Translations under genes and position numbers: made by a program
Assembly (NCBI GenBank): GCA_947498065.1
Contig: CANMIS010000003.1
Location: 272,739 to 336,738, forward strand
From: an uncultured Erythrobacter sp.
Lineage (GTDB): Bacteria; Pseudomonadota; Alphaproteobacteria; Sphingomonadales; Sphingomonadaceae
DNA length: 64,000 nt
Direction: 5' to 3'
The notes under the pieces: generated by a model
What the model was told of the DNA's origin: nothing
Databases searched by the model: none
Seen by the model: the letters and a program-made list of their open reading frames with translations, nothing else
Shown: piece after piece, positions 36,838 through 46,143 of the stretch
How positions within the stretch are numbered: position 1 is the stretch's first letter
Layout: every line of letters starts with the position of its first letter

Positions 36838-38055
36838 ATGCATCTTCCGCTAAAGGGTTACCGTGTCATCAGCGCCGAGCAATATGGCGCTGGTCCCTAT
36901 GGCACGATGTTTCTCGCCCAAATGGGGGCGGAGGTCATCAAGATTGAGCCGCCGGTGAAGACTGGCCCGGACGGAATGCGGCGTGGCGGCGGCGATACGG
37001 CGCGCGCGGTTGGGCCGCATTTTCTGCGCGACCATGAGAGCGTCTATTTCAACGCCTTCAACCTCAACAAGCGTTCTCTAACGCTCGATTTGAACAGCGA
37101 AGAAGGTCAGGCGATCCTGCGTAAGCTTGCATCAACCAGTCATGTCGTTGCCAACAATATGCGAGGCGATCTGCCGGATCGTTTGGGCCTGACTTACGAG
37201 GCGCTCAAAGACGTGAACCCGGCGCTCGTTTGCGCGCATCTATCAGCCTATGGGCGCGACAATGAACGCGCGAAATGGCCGGGCTATGACTATCTGATGC
37301 AGGCCGAGGCTGGCTATTGCCAGATGACCGGTGAGCCGGGCCAAGTGCCCCAGCGCATGGGCCTATCGATGGTCGACTTTATGACCGGTACCATTTTCTG
37401 CATCGGACTGCTCGGCGCACTTGTTGATGCAGAGCGTTCGGGCAAGGGGCGCGATGTCGACACTGACCTTTTGTCCGCCGCCGTGCACCAAACGAGCTAT
37501 CCTGCGCTGTGGTATATGAACAATGGCGATGAGACGCAGCGCACACCGCGCAGCGCCCATCCATCCGCCACGCCCAGCCAAATGTTCAAGGCCGCCGATG
37601 GCTGGATGTTTGTGATGTGTCAGCTGCCCAAGTTCTGGGACGTGCTGACCACGCGCATGGGCCGCGCCGACCTTAGCGACGATCCGAGATTTGCAACGAA
37701 TGCGGACCGGCTCGCCAATCGCGAAGCGCTAACCGAAATTCTCGACGCGGAATTCTCAGCCAAGCCGATGGCGCATTGGCAGGACTTGCTGGCGGGTTAT
37801 GTGCCGGTCGCGCCGGTCTATGAACTGGGCGATGCGCTCGACAATCCATGGCTGGAGACGATTGGCCTTCGTGACAGCGTTGAGCATCCCGACAATCCGG
37901 ATCTCAAGGTGCTTGCGAGCCCGCTCAAGTTTGATGGACAGCGCCCGCCTAATCGCGCCGCACCGTTGCTCAGCGCGGATAGCGACGCGATCCTTGCCGA
38001 CCTTGGCTATGGCGAGAGCGATATCGCTGAGCTGCGCAAAAGCGGCATCGTCTGA
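36838..38055 (+). CDS. CaiB/BaiF class III CoA-transferase
   Basis: Protein of 405 residues with GYRVISAEQYGAGPYGTMFLAQMGAEVIKIEPP, LDLNSEEG, AHLSAYGRD, and the catalytic aspartate in LSMVDFMTGTIFC. Complete. Paired with a second, different CaiB gene 23 bp downstream; the two may form a heterodimer or activate two acids. By position it would activate the dicarboxylic acid used by the neighbouring dehydrogenase, hydratase and lyase. Confidence 0.93.
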   Translation: MHLPLKGYRVISAEQYGAGPYGTMFLAQMGAEVIKIEPPVKTGPDGMRRGGGDTARAVGPHFLRDHESVYFNAFNLNKRSLTLDLNSEEGQAILRKLASTSHVVANNMRGDLPDRLGLTYEALKDVNPALVCAHLSAYGRDNERAKWPGYDYLMQAEAGYCQMTGEPGQVPQRMGLSMVDFMTGTIFCIGLLGALVDAERSGKGRDVDTDLLSAAVHQTSYPALWYMNNGDETQRTPRSAHPSATPSQMFKAADGWMFVMCQLPKFWDVLTTRMGRADLSDDPRFATNADRLANREALTEILDAEFSAKPMAHWQDLLAGYVPVAPVYELGDALDNPWLETIGLRDSVEHPDNPDLKVLASPLKFDGQRPPNRAAPLLSADSDAILADLGYGESDIAELRKSGIV

Positions 38056-38078
38056 TTTAGCGGAGGCGGGCGAGGGAC

Positions 38079-39179
38079 ATGGGCAAGCTTTCCGGTATCA
38101 AGGTCATCGACCTCTCGCTGTTTCTGCCGGGGCCGATGCTGACGGTGATGATGGCCGACCAGGGCGCGGAAGTGATCAAGGTTGAGCCCATGGCCGGTGA
38201 TCCCGCGCGCGACCAGGCCCCATTCGACACCTACGGCGACGGCGAGCATTCCGTTTGGTTCGCAAATCTCAATCGCGGCAAGAAAAGCGTCGTGCTCGAT
38301 CTTAAAAGTGACGAGGGCAAGGCCGCGCTTCGCGATCTGATCGCTGGCGCAGATGTGTTCGTCGAAGGCTTCCGGCCTGGCGTGATGAAGCGCCTTGGTT
38401 TCGACTATGATGCGGTAAAGGCAATCAAGCCCGACATCGTTTATTGCTCAGTTTCTGCGTTCGGACAGGAGGGCGCTCTCGCTCACCATCCCGCGCATGA
38501 TATGGCGGTACAGGCGCTTGCCGGGTTTATGTCGGTCAATGATGGCCCGGACGGAATGCCGGTCGTGCCGGGCGCACCGAGCGCTGATCTGGCGGCTGGA
38601 CTGACCGCGCTTTCCGCCGTCTTGATGGCCTTGATTGGGCGCACGAATAGCGGCGAGGGCGCGTACATCGATTGCGCTATGTTCGACAGCCTTTTGCCGT
38701 GGTGCGTGCACACCGCTGGCAGCGCGATAGCGGGCGGTGAGAGCCCGGTCTCATCCGCGCAAAGGTCGCTCGGCGGTGCGGGTTTTTACCAAGTCTATCA
38801 GACGAAAGACGCGCGGCACGTTGTGCTCGGCGGGCGCGAGCTCAAATTTGCTAAGAACCTGCTCACCGCATTGGGCCGCGAAGACTTGCTGCCGCTGGCC
38901 GAGGCACCCGCTGGCGAACAAGGCGAATTGATCGCCTTCCTGCGTTCCACATTCGAAACCAAATCGCGCGATGAATGGGTGGATTGGTTTGCCGACAAAG
39001 ATGTCGCCTTTTCGCCCGTGCTCAATTTCCGCGAAGCTTTGGATGAGCCGCATATTGCCGAGCGCGGCCTATGGATCGAGGCATCGGATGGCGGACGGCA
39101 TATTGCGCCTGCGATCCGCTTTGCCGGAGAAGATTGGCAGCCGGGCAGCGTGCCCAAATTGGGCGAGCATTCTCAATGA
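38079..39179 (+). CDS. CaiB/BaiF class III CoA-transferase
   Basis: Protein of 366 residues: GIKVIDLSLFLPGPMLTVMMADQGAEVIKVEP, LDLKSDEGKAALRDLI, VSAFGQEG, catalytic aspartate in PSADLAAGLTA, and FYQVYQTKDARHVVLGG. It is closer to alpha-methylacyl-CoA racemase-like members than its upstream neighbour, so racemisation of a methyl-branched acyl-CoA is an alternative to CoA transfer. Last gene of the module, convergent with the GntR gene 8 bp away. Confidence 0.9.
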   Translation: MGKLSGIKVIDLSLFLPGPMLTVMMADQGAEVIKVEPMAGDPARDQAPFDTYGDGEHSVWFANLNRGKKSVVLDLKSDEGKAALRDLIAGADVFVEGFRPGVMKRLGFDYDAVKAIKPDIVYCSVSAFGQEGALAHHPAHDMAVQALAGFMSVNDGPDGMPVVPGAPSADLAAGLTALSAVLMALIGRTNSGEGAYIDCAMFDSLLPWCVHTAGSAIAGGESPVSSAQRSLGGAGFYQVYQTKDARHVVLGGRELKFAKNLLTALGREDLLPLAEAPAGEQGELIAFLRSTFETKSRDEWVDWFADKDVAFSPVLNFREALDEPHIAERGLWIEASDGGRHIAPAIRFAGEDWQPGSVPKLGEHSQ

Positions 39180-39187
39180 AAGAAAGC

Positions 39188-39943
39188 CTACGCCTCGACG
39201 TCGATATGCATCGCGTAGGCGAAGCGGTCTCCGGGGTGGTGGCTGACCGAAATTTCGAAGATTGTGCCATCGGGATTGAAGTAGCAGCGCAGAATGCGCA
39301 GCACCGGACCGCCTTCGTCGACTTCCAGAACCTTGGCGGTATCCGCGTCTGCGGCGACGGCCTGAATATCTTGGGTGATCTTGCCAATCCGGATGCCGGC
39401 CAATTGCTCAACTTGGCTGAACAAGCTGCCCTTTGCGAGGTCGAGTTCACCTATCGCATCGCCCAGCATTTCATGAAAATAGACGTCAGTCACTGCGATA
39501 GGCAAGGCCTCACCCGGATGGCGCCGGACGCCGCGGTGGCAGGTCCAGGCGCCCTTAGTGCTTTCGGCAATCTGCTCGGCAACTTCAAACGGCAAGGGCG
39601 CGCTTTCGCCAGCTGTATAAATGATCTCGCTGCCGCGCGCATATTGCAGCAATTCGCCAACGTTAGAGAGCGGCTGGTGCAAAGCGCCGCCGCGCGCTGC
39701 AGCGGGCTGAACAGTAGTACCAGAGCCGCGTTTGCGTTGAATCAAACCCTCCGCCTCAAGCCGGCGCAGAGCCTCGCGAACAGTAAAGCGGCTGACGTCA
39801 AAACGCCGGCAAAGCGCGGTTTCCGTTGGGAATTGCTTGCCGTCCGCAAACTCGCCCGCGACAATCGCCTCGCGCAATTCACCCGCCAATTGCAGGTAGC
39901 GCGGCGTGCGTTCGCTCTTCTTATTGCCGGCTTTGCTGGCCAA
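39188..39943 (-). CDS. GntR family regulator, HutC subfamily (UTRA domain)
   Basis: Protein of 251 residues. N-terminal winged helix: RYLQLAGELREAIVAGEFADG, PTETALCRRFDVSRFTVREALRRLEAEGLI. The C-terminal ligand domain is UTRA (VTDVYFHEMLGD, SLFSQVEQLAGI, VLRILRCYFNPDG). Start is TTG at 39943, with GGAG 7 bp upstream. It is divergent from the MmgE/PrpD operon, with only 41 bp between them. It is the obvious candidate for binding TTGTCCGGACAA, the GT-4N-AC type of site used by this subfamily. Its ligand is probably an acidic intermediate. Confidence 0.93.
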   Translation of the reverse strand: MASKAGNKKSERTPRYLQLAGELREAIVAGEFADGKQFPTETALCRRFDVSRFTVREALRRLEAEGLIQRKRGSGTTVQPAAARGGALHQPLSNVGELLQYARGSEIIYTAGESAPLPFEVAEQIAESTKGAWTCHRGVRRHPGEALPIAVTDVYFHEMLGDAIGELDLAKGSLFSQVEQLAGIRIGKITQDIQAVAADADTAKVLEVDEGGPVLRILRCYFNPDGTIFEISVSHHPGDRFAYAMHIDVEA

Positions 39944-39984
39944 TCCCTACTCCATCAATTTGGTAATCCGCAGCAGGTGCGCTC

Positions 39985-41211
39985 ATGAGCGAACCACTGC
40001 TTGGCATTCTGGGGCAGAGCTTAGCGCGGCCCGTCGGGAAAAGCGAGCGTCAGCGTGCGCGTCTTCACCTTCTCGATTGGCTCGCCTGCGTTGCTGGCGC
40101 GCGCGGCACAGTTGCCCGCCAAGTGGGTGCCAAGATATCAGCAAGTGGTTGGGAGCAGGCGACTTATCTCGGCAACGTGCTAGAGATGGATGACGTCCAC
40201 CGCGCGGCTTTGCTGCACCCCGGCCCAGTGATCTGGCCATCGGCGCTGAGCATGGGTGGCGGCAATATAGACGCTACCTTGGATGCGGCGGTGCGCGGCT
40301 ATGAAGCGATGATCGCGATTGGCGCGGCCTTTGATGCAAAGCACTATGCACATTGGCATCCGACCGCGACGATGGGAGTCTTTGGCGCTGCTGCTGCTGC
40401 GGGTTCGCTGCTCGGATTTTCGGCCGATCAATATGCGCATGCATTGGGCAATGCCGGGTCGGTTTCTGGCGGACTGTGGCACATGCGGCATGATGATGTG
40501 CTGACCAAGCAATGGCACATCTTCCACGCGGTGCGCACCGGGCGCGATGCATCATTGCATGTGCAGCATGGCGCGACTGGCCCGCATGGAATTCTGGAAG
40601 GCCCGCAAGGCCTGTTTGCGGCCATGACCGACGCTCCGGGAGAGCTCGCATCGAATGACCAAGGCTGGCTTATTGACGAGGTCAGCTTCAAGCCCTTTGC
40701 CGCCTGCCGCCACGCGCACCCCGCGATTGATGCAGCGATGGAACTGCGCGCCGTTGGTAAGTTGGGCGCACCATTCGTGGTTGAGACTTTTAGCGATGCT
40801 TTGACCTTCTGCGACCGGCCCAATCCGAAGACTGAGGTTGAGGCGAAGTTCTCACTTCAGCACGCGGTTGCTGTGGTGGCTGCTGGGCGCGATGCAAAGC
40901 CGGAAGACTTCACCGAGGCGGCCATTGCGGAGCTTTCCGAATTGCGCGCGCAGGTTTCTGTAGCCGAAGATCCTGCAATCACGGCCCGCTATCCAGAGCA
41001 TTTTGGCGCGCGGGTGAATGGGTTGGAATTGGTGGATACTCTGGGCGATCCCGAACGCCCTGTTTCCGAGGGTCAGATCATTGCCAAGATGCACACACTG
41101 GCGGAGTGGGGCGGGCTTTCTAAAACGCATGCCGACAAGGCTGTTGATCTGGCGCTCCACGGCGATGATGGCGACGCGGTCAATACAATGCTGGAGGAGT
41201 GGCTGGCATGA
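39985..41211 (+). CDS. MmgE/PrpD family protein 1
   Basis: Protein of 408 residues of the family that includes 2-methylcitrate dehydratase, cis-aconitate decarboxylase and iminodisuccinate epimerase. Seen: RLHLLDWLACVAGARG near the start, LGNAGSVSGG, the H-rich region WHIFHAVRTGRDASLH, and FKPFAACRHAHPAIDAA (the usual K-P-x-P-x-C motif). Reactions in the family are water elimination or decarboxylation of tricarboxylic acids. It overlaps its paralogue by 4 bp. The role is probably hydration or isomerisation of an alkylated dicarboxylate. Confidence 0.9.
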   Translation: MSEPLLGILGQSLARPVGKSERQRARLHLLDWLACVAGARGTVARQVGAKISASGWEQATYLGNVLEMDDVHRAALLHPGPVIWPSALSMGGGNIDATLDAAVRGYEAMIAIGAAFDAKHYAHWHPTATMGVFGAAAAAGSLLGFSADQYAHALGNAGSVSGGLWHMRHDDVLTKQWHIFHAVRTGRDASLHVQHGATGPHGILEGPQGLFAAMTDAPGELASNDQGWLIDEVSFKPFAACRHAHPAIDAAMELRAVGKLGAPFVVETFSDALTFCDRPNPKTEVEAKFSLQHAVAVVAAGRDAKPEDFTEAAIAELSELRAQVSVAEDPAITARYPEHFGARVNGLELVDTLGDPERPVSEGQIIAKMHTLAEWGGLSKTHADKAVDLALHGDDGDAVNTMLEEWLA

Positions 41212-42509
41212 GCGCGAAGGATGCCATCCTCGAATTCTCCGCGGCGCAGCACCGGCTGCCCGATGACGTTCGCGCAGACACTTTGCGCTTGCTTGCCGAT
41301 ACGTTGGCTGGCGGCGCAGCGGGCGCGCAGTCGGCGGAAGCCCGCAAGCTGAGAGGCTCGCTGGGTGCGTTTGGGACTGATCCAGAAGCGCGGCTCCTCA
41401 ACGGTGCTCTGGTTCCAGCGGGTTCGGCCGCGTTCTTTAATGGCTTTGCGATCCACTGCCTCGAATGGGATGCGGTTCACGAAGGCGCTGTTGTGCATGC
41501 CCTTTCGGTCGTCACCGCCGCAGTGATGGCGCAGTCCGACGACAATGGCGGCATGGATCCGGAAATCGTCCTCACGGCTCTTGCAGTTGGAGTGGACATA
41601 GCGAGCGGGTTGGGCCTTTCCGCAACCGGACCGATGGCCTTCTTTCGGCCCGCCACGGCCGGAGTGATCGGCGCAGCTTTGGCAGCGGCGCGTTTGACCG
41701 ACATCCCGGCAGAGAAATACGCCGATGTGATGGGCCTCGCCTATTCATTCGCGAGCGGAACGATGCAGGCGCATGTCGAAGCTTCGATCGCGCTTCCGCT
41801 TCAGATCGCCAACGCCGCGCGCGCTGCGATCACTGCGGTGCACTTGGTCGACGCTGGGATGGATGGCCCGCATGATATTTTGGATGGGCCGTTCGGCTAT
41901 TCCAAACTGATCGAGCCGCTCGATCTGTCTTGTTACACCGCCGATCTCGGCAAGGTTTGGCGTATCTCCGAGGTGGCTATCAAGCCATTCCCATCGGGCC
42001 GCGCTAGCCATGGTGCGCTTGGAGCGCTCGACCAATTGTATCGCGAAGGCATGCGCCTTTCCGATGTTGCGAAAATCGAACTGTTTGCGCCGCCGCTGAT
42101 CAAGCGATTGGTTGGCAGGCCCTACAATCCGGACATGAGCGCAGCCTATGCGAGGCTGTGCTTGCCAATCCTTGCTCCGCTGATGCTGCGCGATGGGATC
42201 ATCGATCCTGCGCTGTTCGACAGCGATGCTTTGCATGCGCCAGAATTGGTCGCGCTTGCTCCGAATGTTTCGGTTGAGCTCGATGGAAATCCCGATGGTA
42301 ATGCCATGGCTCCGCAGCGGCTTGTCCTCACGACAACCACCGGCGAAGCTGTGGAGCGAACCATCTCCGACAACCTCGGCAGCATCGCCAATCCGATGAG
42401 CGACGAACAGGCCAAGGCGAAATACGACCTGTGTCGCAAGCTCGCCGGTGCCGATGTCGACCCACGCATCTTCGATGACCCTCTTTCCTACTTTGCGGAT
42501 TCCCTATGA
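41208..42509 (+). CDS. MmgE/PrpD family protein 2
   Basis: Protein of 433 residues, full-length and diverged from copy 1. AFFNGFAIHCLEWDAVHEGAVVH and VMGLAYSFASGTMQAHVEA are characteristic; VAIKPFPSGRASHGALGAL is the active-site loop, with Ser where copy 1 has Cys. Start at MSAKDAIL, ATGA overlap with copy 1. Tandem, translationally coupled copies suggest a heteromer or two steps on related substrates. Confidence 0.9.
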   Translation: MSAKDAILEFSAAQHRLPDDVRADTLRLLADTLAGGAAGAQSAEARKLRGSLGAFGTDPEARLLNGALVPAGSAAFFNGFAIHCLEWDAVHEGAVVHALSVVTAAVMAQSDDNGGMDPEIVLTALAVGVDIASGLGLSATGPMAFFRPATAGVIGAALAAARLTDIPAEKYADVMGLAYSFASGTMQAHVEASIALPLQIANAARAAITAVHLVDAGMDGPHDILDGPFGYSKLIEPLDLSCYTADLGKVWRISEVAIKPFPSGRASHGALGALDQLYREGMRLSDVAKIELFAPPLIKRLVGRPYNPDMSAAYARLCLPILAPLMLRDGIIDPALFDSDALHAPELVALAPNVSVELDGNPDGNAMAPQRLVLTTTTGEAVERTISDNLGSIANPMSDEQAKAKYDLCRKLAGADVDPRIFDDPLSYFADSL

Positions 42510-43873
42510 CCTACCCGACCTACTTTGAAGCGCTCGATCACAAGCAGATGCTGGCGGACTATCCGGTCGGTGAAGAGTTCGTTTCGCGCTATAAAAGCAT
42601 GAGCCGTGATGAGCTGTTCGCGCTGCAGGATGCGCAGTTTAAGAAGCTGATGGTCAAAGGCTGGCAGGTGCCATTTTACCAGCGGCTGTGGGGCGCACAG
42701 GGAATTGAGCCGGGCGACATCAAGGGGCTGGCGGATATCACCAAGCTGCCGGTTTACGACAAGACGGACCTGATGGCCTCGATCGCTGAGCACCCGCCAT
42801 ATGGCGATTTTCACGGCATGGGTGATCAGGCGACGCGCCCGCCCGTTGTGCTCCACACGACCAGCGGCACGACCGGCAAACCGCAAGTTTTGATGTTCGG
42901 TCCAAAGGGCCGCGAAGTGGGCAATTTGATGGTTGGCCGGATGTACCGCTGGATGGGTCTGCACAGCGATGATGTGGTGCATTCCGTTTATGGCCACGGC
43001 ATGATCAATGGCGGGCATTACATTCGCGAAAGTGTGACCAAGTTCACCAATTCGGTGTTCCTCTCAGCAGGTACTGGGATTGAAACGCGCAGCGTCAATC
43101 AGGTGCAGCTGATGGCCGATTTCGGCGTCACCTGCGTGGTCGGATTTGTCGACTATATTCGCAAGCTCGCTGGCACAGCTGAAGAGCTCGGACTGTTCGA
43201 CAAGATCGACATCAAGATGATCATCGGCCACCTCGGCACCGAAGATCGCCAAGCCACAGAAGACGCCTGGCACGGCGCGAAGGCGTATGATTGGTACGGC
43301 GTCGGTGACACTGGCACGATTGCGGGCGAGGGCCCTGATCGTGATGGCATGTATGTCTGGGAAGATGCGCAATATCTTGAGCTGCTGGGCGTGGATGATG
43401 GCGCGCCGGTAGACCACGGCGAGACCGGCGATATGGTCGTTACCTGCCTGTATAAGGATGATGTCGCGCCCTGCATCCGCTTCAACACGCACGACATCAC
43501 GCATGAGCTCGATGGGCGCGGCGAGATCGCCTTTAAGCGGATCGCAGGCTTCCGCGGGCGCAGTGACAATATGGTGAAACTGCGCGGGATCAATGTGTTC
43601 CCGCATGCGATTGGCGCGATCATTGAGAATCGCCCGGACCTGACCGGCGAATATGTTTGCCACCTGGCCCGCGACGCGAACCAGCGCGATTCCATGCGCG
43701 TTACCTTGGAAAGCAAGGGCGGAACGGATCAAGCGGCGCTGGCCGAAATGCTGAAGCAAGGTCTCGGCGTAGAAGTCGAAATTGCGCTATGCGAGCCGGG
43801 CGGAACCGCTGCTGTGACTGAGATCGACAAGCGGCAAAAACCGCTGCGTTTGATCGATGAGCGGGGCGTGTGA
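42506..43873 (+). CDS. Phenylacetate-CoA ligase (PaaK)-like AMP-dependent ligase
   Basis: Protein of 455 residues, adenylate-forming enzyme. ATP-binding loop HTTSGTTGKPQV, YDWYGVGDTG (motif A5), and the PaaK-type C-terminal RGRSDNMVKLRGINVFP. It makes an acyl-AMP and then an acyl-CoA, normally of an aryl-acetic or similar acid. It overlaps the MmgE/PrpD 2 stop by 4 bp. The substrate is unknown, but it indicates that one fragment is activated by ATP rather than by CoA transfer. Confidence 0.92.
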   Translation: MTYPTYFEALDHKQMLADYPVGEEFVSRYKSMSRDELFALQDAQFKKLMVKGWQVPFYQRLWGAQGIEPGDIKGLADITKLPVYDKTDLMASIAEHPPYGDFHGMGDQATRPPVVLHTTSGTTGKPQVLMFGPKGREVGNLMVGRMYRWMGLHSDDVVHSVYGHGMINGGHYIRESVTKFTNSVFLSAGTGIETRSVNQVQLMADFGVTCVVGFVDYIRKLAGTAEELGLFDKIDIKMIIGHLGTEDRQATEDAWHGAKAYDWYGVGDTGTIAGEGPDRDGMYVWEDAQYLELLGVDDGAPVDHGETGDMVVTCLYKDDVAPCIRFNTHDITHELDGRGEIAFKRIAGFRGRSDNMVKLRGINVFPHAIGAIIENRPDLTGEYVCHLARDANQRDSMRVTLESKGGTDQAALAEMLKQGLGVEVEIALCEPGGTAAVTEIDKRQKPLRLIDERGV

Positions 43874-43880
43874 CCGCGCG

Positions 43881-45020
43881 ATGATTGATCCCTACAACGC
43901 CTTTCTTTGCCGCGACGAAAGCGCCGGTGGTTCCGACGGTCCGCTTGCCGGAATAACGGTCGGCGTAAAGGCCAATATTGCGGTCAAAGGCATGCCATTG
44001 CATGCCGGGATTGGCGCATGGGAAGATCGGCGTGCGGACTTGGATGCAGAGGTGGTTTCTCGTTTGCGAGCAGCCGGAGCGTCCATCACCGGCATTCTCA
44101 ATATGGAAGAGGGCGCGCTCGGCGCAAAGACGGACAATCCGCATTTCGGCCCAACTCAAAACCCACACCGCGATGGCTTTTCGCCTGGTGGTTCGTCTGG
44201 CGGTAGCGGAGCCGCCGTAGCCGCTGGGCTATGCGATATCGCGCTTGGCACAGACACCATGGGCTCGGTGCGCATCCCGTCTTCGCATTGCGGTGTCTAT
44301 GGCTTCAAACCGGCGACAGACCGCGTCCGCCAAGACGGCTTAATCGCTGCTGATGCGACGCTCGATGCGATTGGTCCCTTGGCGCGAGACCTTGATCTGC
44401 TGGAGCGGGTTTCGCAGGTCATCACCGATTTTGGGGACGGCGCAATTGCGGGCTCGGGCGCGGTACTGATCGACCATAATGTCGATGTGAATCCTGATGT
44501 GCTGACTGCATTTGAAGCGGCTGTCGCGGCGCTGGACAGCGCGCCAACGGACGTCGCGCTCCCGCATAAGCAAAGCCGCATTCGCTTTGCTGGCTTTATC
44601 GGCGTTTCCAAGAAAATGGCGGAGGATTTGGCCGGTGTTGCCGTGTCCGAAAATCTCGCCAAATTGCTGACCTATGGCCCGCGCCGTTCAGCCGAAGACT
44701 GGGCCGAAGATCAGATCATTTTCGCCGAAACGCGCGAGGCCGTGCGCATGATCATTGCCGAATACGGCTTCCTGATCCTGCCCACCGTGCCGAACCCGCC
44801 ATTTGCCCATAGCGATGCCGAACCCGCCGCGCAGGCGGATTTCACCTGCCTTGCCAATATCGCTGGCTTGCCTGCAATCAGCATCCCTGCGGGCTGGACC
44901 GAAGACGGCCTGCCAATCGGCGTTCAGGTCGTCGGACCTGCTGGCGCGGAAGCGGGCCTGTTTGCACTCGCGCGCCAACTGGATCACAAAATGGGCGCTT
45001 ATCGCGCACCAAACTCCTAG
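43881..45020 (+). CDS. Amidase-signature family amidase
   Basis: Protein of 379 residues. The Ser-cisSer-Lys triad is visible: Lys in GVKANIAVKGMPLHAG, Ser in SPGGSSGGSGAAVAAG, nucleophile Ser in GTDTMGSVRIPSSHCGVYGFKPA. It hydrolyses a carboxamide or ureide, releasing ammonia. I chose ATG 43881 (MIDPYNAFL), 7 bp after the previous stop; an ATG at 43857 would overlap it. It is slightly short for the family but complete. With the 19,217 amidohydrolase, it supports a nitrogen-containing substrate. Confidence 0.92.
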   Translation: MIDPYNAFLCRDESAGGSDGPLAGITVGVKANIAVKGMPLHAGIGAWEDRRADLDAEVVSRLRAAGASITGILNMEEGALGAKTDNPHFGPTQNPHRDGFSPGGSSGGSGAAVAAGLCDIALGTDTMGSVRIPSSHCGVYGFKPATDRVRQDGLIAADATLDAIGPLARDLDLLERVSQVITDFGDGAIAGSGAVLIDHNVDVNPDVLTAFEAAVAALDSAPTDVALPHKQSRIRFAGFIGVSKKMAEDLAGVAVSENLAKLLTYGPRRSAEDWAEDQIIFAETREAVRMIIAEYGFLILPTVPNPPFAHSDAEPAAQADFTCLANIAGLPAISIPAGWTEDGLPIGVQVVGPAGAEAGLFALARQLDHKMGAYRAPNS

Positions 45021-45030
45021 GAGAAAACCC

Positions 45031-45339
45031 ATGCGTATTATCGTTCCGTTCAACCTGAAACCCGGCACCAACGTTGCCGAATATGAGGAATGGGCAAAGA
45101 CCAAGGATGTGCCAACCGCAAGCGCATTGGGCTCTGTAAAGAGCTTCACCGTGCACAAGGCAACCGGCCTGTTCGGCGATCCAGAAGCGACCCCGCCATA
45201 CCAATATTTCGAGGTCCTCGACATCACGGATATGGACGCATTCATCGCCGACATTTCGGACGAGAAATTCCAGGAAGCGGCTGCGCCATTTCAAGTTTAC
45301 GCCGATGCGCCGCAATTCATCCTGACCGAGGATCTGTGA
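45031..45339 (+). CDS. HapK/RedY-like small protein
   Basis: Protein of 102 residues: MRIIVPFNLKPGTNVAEYEEWA, then DVPTASALGSVKSFTVHKATGLFG, then PYQYFEVLDITDMDAF. This pattern fits the REDY-like HapK family named after prodiginine biosynthesis proteins, a dimeric alpha-beta barrel fold. No catalytic residues are established that I know of. ATG follows AGGAGAAAACCC. The family name comes from pyrrolic red pigment clusters, which is a hint but not proof about the substrate. Confidence 0.78.
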   Translation: MRIIVPFNLKPGTNVAEYEEWAKTKDVPTASALGSVKSFTVHKATGLFGDPEATPPYQYFEVLDITDMDAFIADISDEKFQEAAAPFQVYADAPQFILTEDL

Positions 45340-45342
45340 TCC

Positions 45343-46143
45343 ATGGGCAAGTATTCTGGCAAAACGATCGTGGTCACTGGCTCCGGCAAGCAAAAGGGCC
45401 TTGGCCAAGGCATCCTTCAGGCTTTCGCCGATGAAGGCGCGAACTGCGTCGTCTCTGATCTGACAATCGATGACGAAGCCGAAGCGGTTGCAGAGGAGCT
45501 TCGCTCGCGCGGGGCAAAAGTAGCGACCATCGGATGTGATGTTTCCAAAGCTGATCAATGCCAGGCGCTCGTCGCCAAGACGATCGAGTATTTCGGCAAT
45601 GTCGATGTGTTTGTGAACAATGCTGGGATTGGTTTCCTGATGAAGCCGCTGCTCGAAGTCGATACCGCGAAAGAATGGGACCAAGTCCTCTCGGTCAATC
45701 TCTCCGGCGCGTTTTATTGCACCCAGGCCGCAGCGCGCGCGATGGTGGAGGCGGGCAAAGGTGGCCGCATCGTCAACATCGCATCGCAGGCCGCGAAAAC
45801 TGGCTTCCCGCATTTGCCAGCTTACGTCTCGTCAAAGCATGGCATGGTAGGCCTGACCCGCGCCAGCGCAGTTGAGCTCGGAGGCCACGGCATCACGGTC
45901 AACGCAGTGTGTCCGAACCATGTCACCACTGGCCTCGGCGCGCAGCAAAATGAGTATTTTTCCAAGCTGCTCGGCTTCGACAATGTTGAGGCCTATCTGG
46001 AGAACATGAGCGCGAAAAATCCGATGGGCAGGCCCGGTCTCCCATCCGACACTGCTGCTGCTTGCCTATGGCTCGCGAGCGATGACGCCTTTTACGTTAC
46101 CGGAGAGGCGCTCAATGTAACCGGCGGCGAGGAGATGCACTGA
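45343..46143 (+). CDS. Short-chain dehydrogenase/reductase (SDR)
   Basis: Protein of 266 residues, classical SDR. Cofactor loop VVTGSGKQKGLGQGI, NNAGIG, catalytic Ser in NIASQAAKTG and YxxxK in YVSSKHGMVG. C-terminal FYVTGEALNVTGGEEM is typical. It oxidises or reduces an alcohol/ketone with NAD(P)H. It is packed between the HapK-like and PuuE-like genes (overlap of one base with the latter). Confidence 0.94.
   Translation: MGKYSGKTIVVTGSGKQKGLGQGILQAFADEGANCVVSDLTIDDEAEAVAEELRSRGAKVATIGCDVSKADQCQALVAKTIEYFGNVDVFVNNAGIGFLMKPLLEVDTAKEWDQVLSVNLSGAFYCTQAAARAMVEAGKGGRIVNIASQAAKTGFPHLPAYVSSKHGMVGLTRASAVELGGHGITVNAVCPNHVTTGLGAQQNEYFSKLLGFDNVEAYLENMSAKNPMGRPGLPSDTAAACLWLASDDAFYVTGEALNVTGGEEMH

Noticed and set aside
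44878..45813. Open frame opposite the amidase, HapK-like and SDR genes
   Set aside because: Covers three genes with strong family support on the other strand.
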